DNA of 64,000 nucleotides from Pyxicephalus adspersus. Lineage: Eukaryota > Chordata > Amphibia > Anura > Pyxicephalidae. The notes beneath the pieces are model-generated. The model saw nothing but the letters and a program-made list of their open reading frames with translations, did no database searches and was not told the origin of the DNA. Where the stretch lies: assembly GCF_032062135.1 (NCBI RefSeq), contig NC_092859.1, positions 107,648,222 to 107,712,221 of the forward strand, written 5' to 3'. The stretch's first letter is position 1, and each line of letters opens with the position of its first letter. This document shows, one piece after another, positions 48,246 to 61,828 of the stretch. The translations under genes and the position numbers were made by a program.

Positions 48246-49541
48246 AAATCCTTGGACTGATGAACGTCCACAAAAATCTTACAATATTTATTAAATAACA
48301 AAACTATGTTGATTTGTTCCAAATGTATTCAATGCACCAAGGCGAAATCCCTTCCTCTTTTATATTCATGAAAAGACACAAATCTTCTTGATGCTTTATA
48401 TTTTTGTCATTACTGTTTGGACTTTATTAACCACCTAAATACCCATTAAAAATAACAGCAACAAAGTCTGATAAAAAGAAAATGAATAGTACCAATTTAC
48501 TGATTTGAGGTACACTAAACGAAAATGCCTAGAGCAGCAACTGACATACAGCCAAAATAATGATAGTGGCTTATAAAATATGAGATAACAATTTGCATGT
48601 ACAATTTGCTGGAAGGATATTCCTGAGTTCATGGCTATTCTACTCACATATTTACATATTAGTGTTTTCCTGGACCCAGGCACATTTATGGAGTTCTTTG
48701 AAAAATCTGTATACTAATTTTAACTGTTCCTTAAAGGTTTAACACAATATATAAAAGCAGCACTCCCAGAAACCATTCCTGATTAATAGAAAGAATATAA
48801 TTAAATATTAAAATCAGAAATGTATACCTGGCATAATGACAACAGAAAAGATACTCCTGGATCCTCATGGGTTAGTTATCATTTTTGCCTGTGAAATGGC
48901 TGCTTTGCAATGATGGTGGGTACACTTTTCCACATCGTAAACTGACTTTATATAATGTATGTAAAGCGATTGCACTCATTTTGCGACCTTATGGTAAAAA
49001 AATCAAACATTTTCCATATTTTTATTTTACATATTGTTATGACATGTGAACTCCAAAACAAATTGCATGTGATTGCCTGGTGTATGTGCTGGTCATTCAG
49101 TTTTGCTTTTACTGAAGACCATTACTTCTTTATATTCTCAATATATGTGGAATTAATTAGGAGCCACTAAATTGTTATGCTCCAGATTCAAGCCGCAAAT
49201 AAAATTTGCCCAGGAATTACTGGCCTGCCTTCCCAGAAAAGAATTATAGTTTACTTGCATTATGTGAGTAAGTAAGTAACATCTCCTTTAAACCTTTCTA
49301 ATAAATGATGAGAGGCTGAGTGAGTATGTGTCTTTTGCCTTACTTTTCCAGAATAAATACTTGTTCAGCATACAAATGGCATATAACAACCTTAAGGAAA
49401 ACAAAAGATACTGCTAAATAGCAATCCTAAAATACAGGTTTGCTTATAAAATAGTTTAAATAAAGTTGAATTTATGGAAATTATGGATATTCTTACCTAC
49501 AAATGGGCAAGTAGAGGGCAAAACAACTAGTCACCAGTATA
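48246..49541. other. Non-coding sequence, nothing recognised
   Basis: AT-rich DNA with short ORFs and no repeat that I can name. Confidence 0.5.
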
Positions 49542-49641
49542 GTCCTGGATTGAAATCATTTGCCAACTAATAGCAAATTTTTTTTAAGAAATCCATTCCA
49601 GGTTCTTCTCTGATAGTCTATCTACCCAATCTTGGAAAGCT
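49542..49641 (+). mobile_element. Palindromic MITE, internal and right-arm fragment
   Basis: GTCCTGGATTGAAATCATTTGCC, ACTAATAGCAAATTTTTTTTAAGAAATCCATTCCAGGT and ATCTTGGAAAGCTT follow the order seen in the middle and right arm of the copy at 12765. It lies only about 200 bp from the full copy at 49843 and is more decayed. Confidence 0.55.
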
Positions 49642-49842
49642 TCAGACTTAGTACCGCAAGAAGGTTGATTATTTGGTCAAAAATTTGAAATTTGGAAATT
49701 TTATGAATTCCTTGTATTTTTTTCAAACCCATAATAGCACTAAACTTATATCCTTCTTACCAGTTGAAATAAACCATGTTTACAGATTTTTGACTTATTT
49801 TGCCATTATGAATACTATGTATTGTTAAATTGGTTTTGGTAC

Positions 49843-50068
49843 TGGGCCTGATTTATTAAAGCTCTCCAAGGCTGGAAAGGATACACTTTCATCAGTGAAC
49901 CTGGGTGATCCAGCAAACCTGGAATGAACTTCTTCAACGTAATTTGCTATTTGCTAGCAAAAGTTTTGAATCCTGGACCAGATCTCTTTCAAGGTTGCTG
50001 GATCACCCAGCTTCACTGATGAAAGTGTATCCTCTCTAGCCTTGGAAAGATTTAATAAATCAGGCTCA
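49843..50068. mobile_element. Palindromic MITE, best-preserved copy
   Basis: The arms TGGGCCTGATTTATTAAAGC and the inverted right end GAGCCTGATTTATTAAATC lead into CCAAGGCTGGAAAGGATACA versus CCAAGGCTAGAGAGGATACA. Both then share CTTTCATCAGTGAA.CTGGG and TGATCCAGCAA. The arms are near-identical for about 75 bp, with a central non-paired part. There is no ORF. TA lies just outside each end, one base off on the left, so a TA duplication is possible. Confidence 0.8.
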
Positions 50069-50840
50069 TAGTGTTGAGTTATCCTAAGGATGGGCAGTTC
50101 ATTATAATATAGGAAGCCTTTTTAAAATGTATTACACCCTGAGACAGTACTGATAACCCTATCATCCCTAATAGTCAAAATATTTGCCATGTATGTCAGT
50201 ATACTGCACATTAGTATGTCATTCAGCTATTGCTGAGCAGCAGCTGGCTAGTGAAGAAGTATGAAGAATCAGAAGCAAAACTTACCGTATTGGTTATGTA
50301 ACAGCACAGACATAGCAAAGAATCAGTTTCCCTGCCAACATAAACATTTTTTACAGGTGAAACATTATGTCATAATATGATCCTCTCGTAGAGCAAGCCA
50401 GCATGTCCAAATAATGCATAAGTGAATGTGCTAGTCTGAGGGGGTATGATGTTTTATAAGTACCCAGCAGTAACATTACACAAAATTACATAATTGTATA
50501 ATTAAAATACAGCAACATGTTTTTGGTAAAACGTTTATATAAAGTTAAAAAATGTACACAAAAAAATAAAATAAATATATAAATATATATAATAAATAAT
50601 AAAACTGCATATATAGAGACTGAGCCATAATTAGTTGAGGTTGTATTAAATTGTGTAATGTAAGGTAAAGAGTGAACGAAGGCTTGTTTGTGCAAACGTT
50701 GGAATAAAAGCAATCTAATTTGAATTCAAATATTTAAACAAAACATAGCAAACAAACATATACATAAAGGGCTTGTTTAAAAATGCCTGGTTGTAAAGGC
50801 AAAATTTACATGTCACAGTCTCATAGCAATGGTATATATC
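50069..50840. other. AT-rich non-coding sequence
   Basis: It contains an AAATAAAATAAATATATAAATATATATAATAAATAAT tract near 50565-50602 (given here as positions and pattern only). No gene is supported. Confidence 0.5.
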
Positions 50841-50880
50841 TCTGTACCCGACGTGTTTCGCACATGGGCTTCATCGAGGG
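50841..50880 (+). repeat. Amphibian repeat core motif
   Basis: TACCCGACGTGTTTCGC followed by GGGCTTCATCGAGGG (50846-50880) matches a motif that I remember from many amphibian interspersed repeats, usually as CCGACGCGTTTCGCC...GGGCTTCATCAGGG. Element ends could not be found on either side, so only the core is called. Confidence 0.45.
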
Positions 50881-52020
50881 ACATGGAAACTTACATTGAT
50901 GTAGGAACAGAGAGCAAAAAAAAAAAAAGGAAAGAAGAGGATTTTTCTTGAATCTGAAGTAGGAATAAGGCTGCCTGTCCTTGCTGAATATGTTGTATCT
51001 AAAATGTATTTAATGAGTTTGGTGGTTATTACTCGTTAAAGTTAGTGATTAGAACCAGTATCACTAGATGTATGATTGTTTAAACCTGCCAAAAATATTT
51101 AGGTTCTCATCTTAGTCAGGAGTTATCAAACAAATCCAAATTTCCTGAATGAAAAGTGTTCCCAGGGCTTGAAGAAAGGAAGGGAGGAAGGTCCCAAGTT
51201 TGGTATGTACTTTGATTGTTGGTGGACAGTGGGAAGGACGAGGTGCCTGCAGCCAGTGAAGAATAATTAATTCTGTCAATACATATGCTGTTTGTGTGTG
51301 GAGGAATCTTTGTCAGACTTATTATATTATGTATTATTAGCCATGTGGTGTATGTTATTGTATATAAAATATATCATTTGCCCATAATACCAGGGCCCTT
51401 AAAATATGTATACATATTTCTTATTACATTTAAACTTTTTAATATTAAAATTATTTTTAATAACTTAATTATCTTTAATATTATAATTAAATTATTACTA
51501 CTGAAATCTGTTTTGTATATTATTCATTCTTTGCAAATACTATTTCCCTGGATTTAATAGAATCGACTCATGGAATACATGTTACAATGATTGGGATATG
51601 GAGATGTGCTAAATTGCTACATTTGGGACTTATAATTCTTTTTTTCCCATAACATATGCAATAACATTCATGGCCATGCATTTTCAATTGCCATGCATTC
51701 TGAAGGTAACTCATTTGAAAGGCGGGAATTTATTCAGGATTCGGATGCAAACTAAATGACGAATGTACTTATAACCCTTTTTTGGTAGTTTTTATTTTTA
51801 TATATATAAATATTTATATATTATATATATATTTATATACTCTGAGGACTGGCATTGGTATAGAAAACTGAAAGGTTTTACCAAGTGAACAGTCACAGAC
51901 CACAACTTTGGCTTAAAACCCAACCATACTAATTGCCACTATGTGCACCTATATCCTTGTTGAATCATGTTTGTTCATATTCAAGGTCTGGTTTCAATGT
52001 TGAACCAGAAGACTTGACTT
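50881..52020. other. AT-rich non-coding sequence
   Basis: It includes ATATTAAAATTATTTTTAAT-type low complexity near 51430-51500 and a TATATAAATATTTATATATT tract near 51798-51840. The 90-codon ORF at 51285 is T-rich and unsupported. Confidence 0.5.
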
Positions 52021-52248
52021 GCAGTTGGCATTCTGATTTATCTCAAAGGCATTCAGTAGGGTTGAGGTCAGGGCCGAGTCCAATATATTTGAATTACCTT
52101 CCAACAAACCATGTTTTTGAGGTCCTGGCTTTGTGTACAGCAGCACAGTTATGCAGAAACTGAAAGGACCAAAACTGTTGCCTCAAGGTGGGAAGCACCA
52201 AAAATATTTTTGCATGCTGTAACATTAAAAGTATCCTTCAGTGGAACT
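52021..52248 (-). pseudogene. Tc1-like transposase relic (DDE domain part)
   Basis: Read on the minus strand, one frame gives LPTLRQQF, then HNCAAVHKAR, then SKTWFV and finally GPDLNPTE, in the order and spacing of a Tc1/mariner transposase C-terminal catalytic region. The usual second catalytic Asp in H-D-C-A is Asn here (codon 52148-52150), while the Glu of N-P-T-E is kept (52052-52054). There is an in-frame stop between them (52094-52096), and the spacing is about three codons short of the usual D34E. Another stop follows the NPTE motif. The enzyme cut and pasted DNA at TA sites; this copy is dead, and no ends or TA duplications were found. Confidence 0.8.
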
Positions 52249-53380
52249 TTCAAAGTTCAAAGGCACATTGCAATTGAATAAATATAATCTTTGTAAAGTA
52301 AAAACATTGCAAGTAACAATTTAAAATGTTTTTATTGTGCTTTTACCTTCAGTATTTTAAGTTGGTGACAGGATCCCTTCAAATATAAAAACCACAATTG
52401 CACTGGGACAAAAATATTAGTGTAGAAAATGAACACATTTAAAAATGTTAGTAAACAATCATTTTTAGGTTTCCTAATTGCTGTATAATTCATGCTGGAA
52501 AGAAAATGTTTAAATGTGTGGAACCAAAGCAATACTGGTTTATAGATCTCAACTTAAGTTGCACTAGTCTTAATGGAACAAAGCATTTGGGGATGTGTTT
52601 ATCATTGCAGCCCACTGTAAAGTTAAAAAGAACTGACAGTTTCACCTTTAAAGATCTGACGTTGTCTGTTGGAGACACAATACAGGCAGACAGAAAATTG
52701 AAAAATCCCAGAATCAGATTTTAAGGCACTTTACCAGACAGCGAATTGAAGGAGGAAACATGAACATCGCCTTAGAAAGTAAAGATATGCAGGGATATAC
52801 AGAATTAGTTCAGTACAGGCTTAACATTGATCAAGGATACCAGCCATCCGAATTCCATTTCCTGCAGTCAAGGACAAAAAGGCATTATGCTAATTGGACA
52901 GTTAAATGTAATGTATAGTAGTAGTGAGAATGCTAAGAATGTGTCTTAGAATACCATTTGAACTGAACAGAAATTCTTCTTAATATGTAGTGTGTGTTAG
53001 ATTTATAAGCAGTTTCTTCTACTTAACTACATACCAATAAATGTGTAAACAAATAAATAAATATTGCACATTTTAGGTCAGCAGCCAAGCAAATCCAATC
53101 AGGGTCAGATCAGTCCAAAAGCAGGTTAGTTCATACACTAAATCAGGAATTAAGATAACAAAACATTTACTGATCTCATACCTCCTGCCTGATATCTTTG
53201 TATTCCTGGGACAGTGGGAGGAAGCAGATCTGTGGATGGTGACAGGGGAGTTCACTTCTCCTCGGTCACTGCCCTTGTAGCTGGAAATCTCTTTCTGTTC
53301 TCCCCACAGTTGCCAGATTTCCTTTTTTGAAGGGAGAGGGGCAGCATTTGAGTTAGAAGTGATGTCAGTATTCCCCTTTT
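52249..53380. other. Non-coding sequence, nothing recognised
   Basis: Short ORFs on both strands (52490-52724 overlap); no supported gene or repeat. Confidence 0.45.
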
Positions 53381-53404
53381 AAAGCAGAACTAAAGTTCTG
53401 CTTT
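53381..53404. repeat. Short perfect hairpin, possible repeat core
   Basis: AAAGCAGAACT (53381-53391) and AGTTCTGCTTT (53394-53404) are perfect inverted copies separated by AA, with weaker pairing outward (TTTT/AAAA). The word AAAGC.GAACTAAA is one that I associate with frog repeats. The neighbouring 53170-53600 is GC-elevated and may belong to the same element. Confidence 0.55.
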
Positions 53405-54359
53405 GAAAATGAGAGATCAGTCAGGTCTTTAAGGGACAGACAATATCTCTTCTGCAGCAAAACATACTTACCTACCTGATAGCTGCCTTCATCTGTCAAA
53501 GAACACCAAGCTGTGCATGCCCAGCCCAGCTAAGGATGCCGGTATACCCAGCACATTCCAGCTTCCCCTGTAGTTGCTAGGACTGAATAAAATTCCATGC
53601 ACCTTCAAGGACAGGTGAGTACAATAAAAATTGTCATCATACAGGTAAGGCACATTGCTTGTCAGTTCTACAATAAAGGACCTGCCTGGTCGCAATTTTA
53701 TAATTTTTTAAAAATATATTAAACTTTAAAAAAAAAACTTTTTTAGTATGGGCTGTTGGTAATATTTAATGCAAGGCAATTGGATTGAAGATGTTCATCA
53801 GGATTTTGCAGGTTGTTAAAGATCGACATTTCTCTTGGCCTGCATATACCAGGGTTAGCAATATGTAAACAGGGGCCTGCAAGTTTAGAACAGTAATACT
53901 GAATATTAAAAAAAAAGAAAAAAAAATGTTATTAAATTATAAACAAAGATCTGCTAAATTAATAATTATTTTCAGCGAAACTAAAGCTACAATATGGACC
54001 AGCATTGTTTAGTTTTAAATATTATGTTTATACTTGGCATACGGTGAAAGTATTTCAGAGAACATTCCAGTGATTACTTGATTTATTACTGGTCAAAAGA
54101 TTTCCATGTCCCCAGCTGAAAGATGTGCACAGTATTTCCATCACTGACAAATGAAAAAATAGCATCATGATTAAAATTTAAATGAATTAGCTTGTACACA
54201 ACAAATCAATAAAACTTCACACATGAATACACTGGGTTAATTCCCATGCTGATTCTCCTAATAAGCACATCCAGTAGAGAAAATTATCTTCAAGAAGTCC
54301 TTATACAGGATTGAGTAGCATGTCTTAAGTATAATAATTGTAGATGAATTAGGCATGCT
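53405..54359. other. Non-coding sequence, nothing recognised
   Basis: The first 300 bp are moderately GC-rich and may be repeat-derived. The rest is AT-rich with A-runs near 53908-53927. Confidence 0.45.
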
Positions 54360-54780
54360 AACAATAGCAGTTTCTGTTTAAAATGCGCTTATTTATTGTG
54401 AGAAGTGGAGTGCCATAAATTATACATTAACTTATTTTGGCTGCATATACTGACTTTAACATTGCTGTGTGCAATTAAATATTGTCATGGAAAACACAAT
54501 ATTAGATAAAAGAGGATTGTATTGGACTGAGCTAATGAAAGAGAAGTTGGGATTTGGAGGATTATAACCTCATGTTTATTTTAGCCTTAACTGAAATTGT
54601 GCATTCTGGCAGTGTATTAAAAGGACAGATCTGCTGAAATGTAAGGCCTGACTTCCTAAGACGTTGGGTTCTTTATCAAGAGGAAACGCTCGGTTCTCAT
54701 AACAATACAGCATGTGAAAGTATGCTAATGAAATCATAAAAGCCACACACTAGCAGTGTCCCGAACTGGATCAAAATATC
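54360..54780. promoter_or_regulatory. Possible conserved non-coding block
   Basis: The block has evenly mixed composition and contains an octamer-like ATGCTAAT (54722-54729), a POU-factor site, with CAATTAAATATTG and AATTAT words nearby. There are no ORFs over 60 codons and no repeat signs. Without cross-species alignment this is only a candidate. Confidence 0.2.
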
Positions 54781-57700
54781 CCACACTTATCTGAACTATT
54801 TGTTTTCATTCTGTGACGTAATACAAATGTAAATGACCTTCCATAAGAGGGAAATGGGTCTTTTTCCATAAATAATAGAAGTAATGTAATCAAAAGGAGA
54901 TACTTCACATTTTCTGCATGTCTTTTCTTGGAATGAAGAGCCATAAATGGTCAGGTCACATCATTGTGTTAATGGTATATTGTGCTGTATGATACGTGTA
55001 ACATTTAGTCTGTATGCCAAGTATTTTCAGATTGAATGGAGAGTCACAAAAAGCCTGGCTAATATAAATATTCAGCTGGATGCTAGGTTTCATTGTGGCT
55101 CAGTGTTTTCCCCATCCTCTTTTAGCCGGTGGCAGCACCCAGCACTTTTCAGTAGCCATCTGGCTATTTTTGGGTGATTAAATATATATATGGATTTATA
55201 ATGTCCATAAAGGCTGAGTGGGTCTACATGTAGAAATATTATGTGCTGACAAGAAGCCTGCCATTACATGGAGAGTGGCAGAGAGATGAGCTCATCACTA
55301 TGCTGCTTCTCTTTTCACTTTGCAGTCAAAGGGAAGCTCAGATGAAGTGGTTTCATGAAGCTGCCTGTAAGTCTCAGGACTTCTATGTGATGTCCAAGAC
55401 ATGTTGAAGGTGTCCATTATTCTTCAGCATGTTTTGAATTTGGCCTTTGTAAATGGGTGATATGATGTTGACTTTGCCTTTGCCAAGTTTAACAGGTTAA
55501 GGGGCCTTACAGTATTATGATCAGCATACATCAGTGCAAATCAGCCATTTTTACTGGAGAAAAGTTTTAGTTGCTAATAGTGAGCATGTCCTGGTAAGCA
55601 TTGTCTCTAGAACAAAAAGTAGGGAATGGTAAATGCAAATTTTTATGTCTAGGAGTTTAAATTTTAGGAGAAGTGAAGAAATGTATTGATTGGTCACCGA
55701 CAACAAGATTGCTATTACTCCAGTCTCTATGGAATGGTTCCTTCTTCAGACAAAGTCATGTCTGGTCTATTGGTATCCAGAACTGTTTGTGTTTGGGGCC
55801 ATTGAGGGAACTATTCCACAGTAGGTGATGGAAGACTCTCCGGCATGACTTACCCCTGACGATGTATCAGTAGAAGCAGAGCCTCCCGCATGACATGACC
55901 CTTAATGACTGACAGCGTCTGTACTGATATACTTTAACAGATGCTGTTGTCACTTAGTGCTTGCTGGTAACAGCGTCATCTGCTATTTGTACATCATAAC
56001 CCATGTAGCAGCTGTACTTGGCTTCCATACAACACTGCTGTCTCAAATCTACAGATAGACTGCATTATTTTGTATTTGATTAATGCTTCAAAAGCACTTT
56101 TACTAACACTGACTAAATGACTATCATTTGTGTATGAAAATTTTTTACGGTTTATGATTCACCTGCACTTAGTTTGGTATATGTTTAATCAAGAAACTGT
56201 TTGCACCAGTGTTTTCAAGTTGCATTAGGAGGGTAATGAATTTTTATGTAGACAGACTTTATGTAATATAAACACACATATTTAACACATATATAAATAT
56301 TCACGCTCTAAATTTTTTATAAAAAGATTAAACATTTGATTCAAATGGAAAGCTGCAGTAGTTATACCATATGAATGGTGATTGAAAAGTCATTTAGGAT
56401 GGTTCTCTGTCAGAAAGATAAAAAATCTGTTGCTAAAATTAAAATAACCCCTAAGGAACATAGGTAAATGCCAGGACCTATTGCTGTTCATTATGGGTCG
56501 CTAATTTAATATGTCAAGACACAAATACACAACATAGTTTTACCTTTCTTGCAAGATACTAATCTTTTCTAGTTCTTTAAGGCTCTACAGATTGCTATTT
56601 AACCTGCTTTATCTTAATAGTTGCTTGAGGTTATGTTTTAGTCTGTCACCTTCTGGGTTGTCCATCTGTCAGTTTTAGCTCAACGTGGTTGTATTTAAGT
56701 AATAATCTGTTCACCTTTGGCACATTCCTTTCTCCACAGTGCCAGATGGCACCAGCATTAGTCATTTCTTCTCCCATGACTTTCTTCTATAGGTTGTGCA
56801 ATTTTATGATATACTTTTGTCTTTTCCCCCAAGTAGAAATATTTTAAAATGCACCTGCACTCTGAGACATGCACCAGTGTATGAGTATATGAATAAAAAA
56901 TGATGAATAACCTGTTATTTACCATTCAAATCCACATATATGAGTTGTTTTAATATCCAGACATAGGGATATGCAATACAGCCTGTCTGAGCCTGTTGTG
57001 TAGTTGAGTTAGAAGTACAACACTATGCAATGCATTCAATTCTAATCGGATGACACAACATTTTCCTGATCTATCTCTGGACAATAAACAAACACCCTTC
57101 ACATTTTAGGGTACAAAAGAGTTTCCAGCTTGACCTTGTAATGAGACTGTGTGAAGTTGGTGATTTTTCAACCATAAGATGAGGATCCTAGATGGACCTA
57201 TATCTCCCTGAAGTGCTTGGTGAGGTCCTGGGAACAATTTTCATTACAAAGATGTTCTCTTTGGTACCTTTTCTTTGCCACAATATGTTTTCTGTCTTTC
57301 AAGTTGAAGAATGCCCATTGTCATTCTGCCCAGATGATTGAGCACATATTGTGAGTGCAAAGTATTGAGGGGACAGCACCATGGCATCCTTGGTCACATG
57401 GTAGAGAAGCTATGTTGAGACAATAGAGGTACTGGTATTTGGGATATGGGAAACCTCTCTGGGAGGTAATACATTTGCACGTATTGTGGCAGACCATTGT
57501 ATAGCATACTGTGCTTTGGTAGACTAAGATTAAGATAAAACACCACTTTCAATAAATCAAATAATTAGAAAGGGAAGATGTATGACATGTATTCAGGGCA
57601 GCATGTTAATATAGGAATGGGGTTATCTATTATATTGTTTCTTTTACATTAGCAAATTGGTATTGAGCTTAGTGAATTGCAAAAAATTCAACCGCTCCAA

Positions 57701-60700
57701 ACACCACTCTGTCAGTTCTGTATTACAGTAACTGAACTGCAATGTCTTAAAATGTTGCAGCGTTCACATTCTTCCTACAGATCCCATCTTTGCAATAATC
57801 TCTATTTTTGTTGACTTCTTTTCAGTTTTAGAAACATTTCCTGCATTGAGGGCATAATTACACTAGTTATATTCTGGGAATGCATCCTCCGAAGACATTT
57901 TTTTGTTTCCCTTTGTGTGGATCCTTAACAATCTTTAATCTTGTCACTAGCGTGCTTCTTATTGCATATGGATGTATTCTGATTTAAAGAGAAAGCAGTG
58001 ATTTTCTTTTCATTTAATGCTTATTTCTCCAATCAACCTAATACTCCTATATAATTGCTCATGCTGCTACACATAATAGGATTACTGTGTTTGACCACAT
58101 GCATTTTTCCTAATCCTATTCTTTCTTACTTATGCTACAGTGGTTTAACTAAGCAGCATTTTCCACCACACATCTCCAAATTCGCTACTTTCATTTTAAA
58201 GGAAAAGTTGGATCATTGCATGACTTCTGTATGATAATACTGAATAGCCATTTTTGTTCTCTAATTCACACACAGCGCATATTTGAAGCTAATATGTAAT
58301 ACTGACCCATGAGACCTCCAATGGGTGAGTCATTGTGAGCCAAAATATAATCTGCAAATAATGACTTGTGTCACCCTCCTAGTGCAAGAGTTAGGAGTAG
58401 GTAACAATAAAGTTGACTTGCTCTGCCATATATTTTTTTGTTTCTTATATGTTTTTGTGGAAACCGACGTCTTGTGTAATTTACTGTACATGTTAGCAAT
58501 CAAGATCCACTGGTTTTGTCATGTGGAAAGAAAATTTCAGTCATTTCTTTAAAGTGGATTTTCTGCAAGTCTGCATGCAAGTGTTCCTTACATGTCACAA
58601 TCCAGAGAATGCATAATCTGAACCTTCTTTTTTAAAAAAAAAAAAAAAAACAGACTTCTTTGCCTGGGGTGAAATTAAGTCATCAATCTGTTGCAGGGAG
58701 AAAGAAGCATTTTCTTGAACTCTCTCCCCCCATTGCTACATTGTAATTAGTAGCAAGTCACAAATTGAAAGGCCATGTGAAAAGAATCATTACAACAGAA
58801 CTGCAAGGCAGTCATCTAGGTAAATGCTGAGTCTAACTAAATCCAGGGACTAGACATTGAACCTGCATAATGCCTAAGCAAAGATGGTGCTCTCCTCCTG
58901 TAGAGCAAAGGAGAATAAAACATTGTAAAGGAGAAGATATAAATACCTGTATATGTTAGACTTGCCGAGCACAATTGTCAAATTGCATGAATCATGTCAT
59001 TTTTTTCAGCAAGTGCCACAAAATTCTAAATTAATCAGAATTATGTAACTTGAAGATTCAGTCTCATGTACTCATATACAACTAATCATTTTTAGGCTAC
59101 ACTTGCAAAATATTGTATCACCAGTTATTGGTTTCCACCATGCTTAAAGAATATAGGCTGTGTACAACAAATGTTAGGTTGTTAATATAATATTTATTCC
59201 TAAATATTGTTGCAGAAAACTGACATATACTGTTAGCTTTTTTATTGGGAAGTCAATGAATCTCATTTTTCTTATGTGGATGTTGTCTTATATTGTTGTA
59301 CATGGAGAGTGTCACGTCATTACGCTCCTGCAATCACCACTAGCGATAGCTATCCATATCACTTTTTTCTGACGATTGTTTGGCTATTGTATGCAGGTCA
59401 TGTATTTTGACTTCCTATGCTTTCATAGTCCTTGAATTTAGAGTGTGACTTAACAAGTGAAGGAAGTTACTTCGTATTTTAGACATGGTATGCTATTTTT
59501 GTGCTAACTAGTTACAGGAAATGCTCACATGGACTCAGGGGACAGTGCTGATTACATTGACTTTATTCACATTGATTTATTGAAGTTTGTCTTTGATCAT
59601 ATCATGGTATAATGTTTTTAAATTAGTTGCCTCAAAAGAACTATACATACCGTACGAATATCCCCATTTCCTAGGCTTTTAGAAACATATACCTGACCAC
59701 GGAGAAAAAAAGGTTTACTGTAGGAGCATTGGGGATTGATTGGAGAAGAGGTGGTTTATTTGTCTCCTACCTTCATATACAAATACATATTCAGAAATAT
59801 GATTTTGCAGTAACTAACCCTCATACAAATCTATGCTTTTAAAGATAAAGGTAGTAAAAACGTTTTAAAGAGTTAAGTACCTGCAAATGGGCTAGGTAAA
59901 TCACTGTAGGCAATATTGTGGTGCCAGTATAACTTTTTTGGAGTTCTTTAATAAAAAAAAATAATAAAATATATTTTGAATAACAAAGGAGAAGGTAATA
60001 CTAATGTCAGGTTGGTATTGCTGTCTACTTCTTAAAGATTTTCTATGCATCCCTATCCTTTCCCAGGTAGCAAGGTGTAGGGGTACATTTGTTTTCTGCT
60101 GTGTGTCTGTAGTTGAGATTCTCCCTCATTTATTCATCTAAATAAAAAAAAAGGAAGAAAGTTTGGCTGGTGTTAATGTTCAGCATGAGATTCTTTGTTA
60201 CCCTTTCCCCAATTATTTTCAATCAGGAATTCTGACATCTTGTGTGTATGTATATTTCTTATTGGCAAATCCCTAACTTCTGGCATGGCTGTGAACTATT
60301 CTGTAAATTGTGTCACACAAATTTGATAGCTGGTATCAAAATTATTAGAGAACTATTGATGCATTTCAAGGAATGTTTATGGGAATAAATGGTAGAAAGA
60401 ACGATAACATAGAAGCCTTGTGGAAGTGGGTGATGCTCCCATTTGGGTACCACATTGAAAAGATCTGTAAGAGACACTGAACCTTGATCCCTTATGAGCC
60501 AAAAGGTAAATAAACAGTTTTGAGGGGAACTCCAATGTAATATAAAATTGTTTTATTAACTTTAATTCAAGTTTCCCGATGATAACTCCAGAAAGAAAGA
60601 TGTCACGTTTATTGGGCAATCATATCATATCAGTAAAATATAATTTATTAGCCACTGATTTATAAGGAAAATCTGTTTCAATGCAGTGAATTAACATATT

Positions 60701-61828
60701 TCTGCATGGAACAGAAGTTACCACAGGAACTGCATCTCCCATAAGAAATAGAATAGTAGTATTTGCAGCGCTTGTAAAACATATATGTAATGCATACAGA
60801 ATATATAGCAACAAATAGAAATACAGAAATGTGAATGGACCCCAGCAACCTTTGTAATATATGTAATATTACTTGGCTATGATAAACTGACAAGTCTTGT
60901 CATTGTTATGCTGATTACACTCATTTCATAAATAGCTTTTCCCATTACCATCTTATGTACCTTGTAATATGATTTGCAGCGTGTTCTGTTGGAATACACA
61001 CACTTTGCTCATATGAACCATTGCCAAGTGTCCTCCTCGAGCAGGCTCTCCCAAGATGATTGGCAGTATGGTGATTGAGTACTGTACTTCAAACATGGTG
61101 TAGTGGGAAATGTGTTTATTTTGGAAAGAGCCTTGCCTTTGTCAACACAGATTTCATTTTGATCGCCCACACATAATCTCTCATATGAAGCTATTCTCAG
61201 TAGGCAGTGGTTTGATAAGTGGAAGGTGGGGGTTACGAGCAAAACAATTTGCTTTTCAGTTCAGTGTCCTGGTAAATCTGCTAAAGTCCAGGTTCTTTTA
61301 TTGCTCTGTGGGTAATAACAGTGGAAAGAAGAGCCAGGATATTTAAGATCTTATTTTACTGAATGAAGATGGGGGAAATGGGAATTGCAGTCTGAAAATA
61401 GATGATTGTCCTTTTACAGTTCTACTGTATGGCTGACCTCCATTTATTATAAGGTGGACAGTGGAAGTGGCCATGTTCATTTTGTAGACATGAGTTCCTG
61501 ATTCTCACGCATTATAAATGTTTGTTAATGATTCATTAAACATGTATGTACTAAAAGACATGTGAACTTGAAGAAAACTTGTTTTAAAAAAAGTGCTAAA
61601 TGCCTTCAATACCTAGAGAAGCTTAGAAATCGTATATGGAGGTCAGAACATCTATCTAACTTGCTTCAAGTCAGTGACTTGAAATGTATTAAAGCAATTG
61701 AATCAACAAGATAGAGAACTAAAATTTTCAGGAAAGTATGTGTCCAATAATATAGTTGGACCTTGTTTGTTTTTTCTTCAAATGCATGTAATTTAAGCCG
61801 GGCTTCAAACGTAGGCAGTCTTAAGCCC
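54781..61828. other. Non-coding sequence, nothing recognised
   Basis: Seven kilobases with few ORFs (none over 80 codons) and almost no recognisable repeats. A T/A run (TTTTTTAAAAAAAAAAAAAAAA-type) lies at 58630-58650. The low repeat content contrasts with 11-25 kb. Confidence 0.5.
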
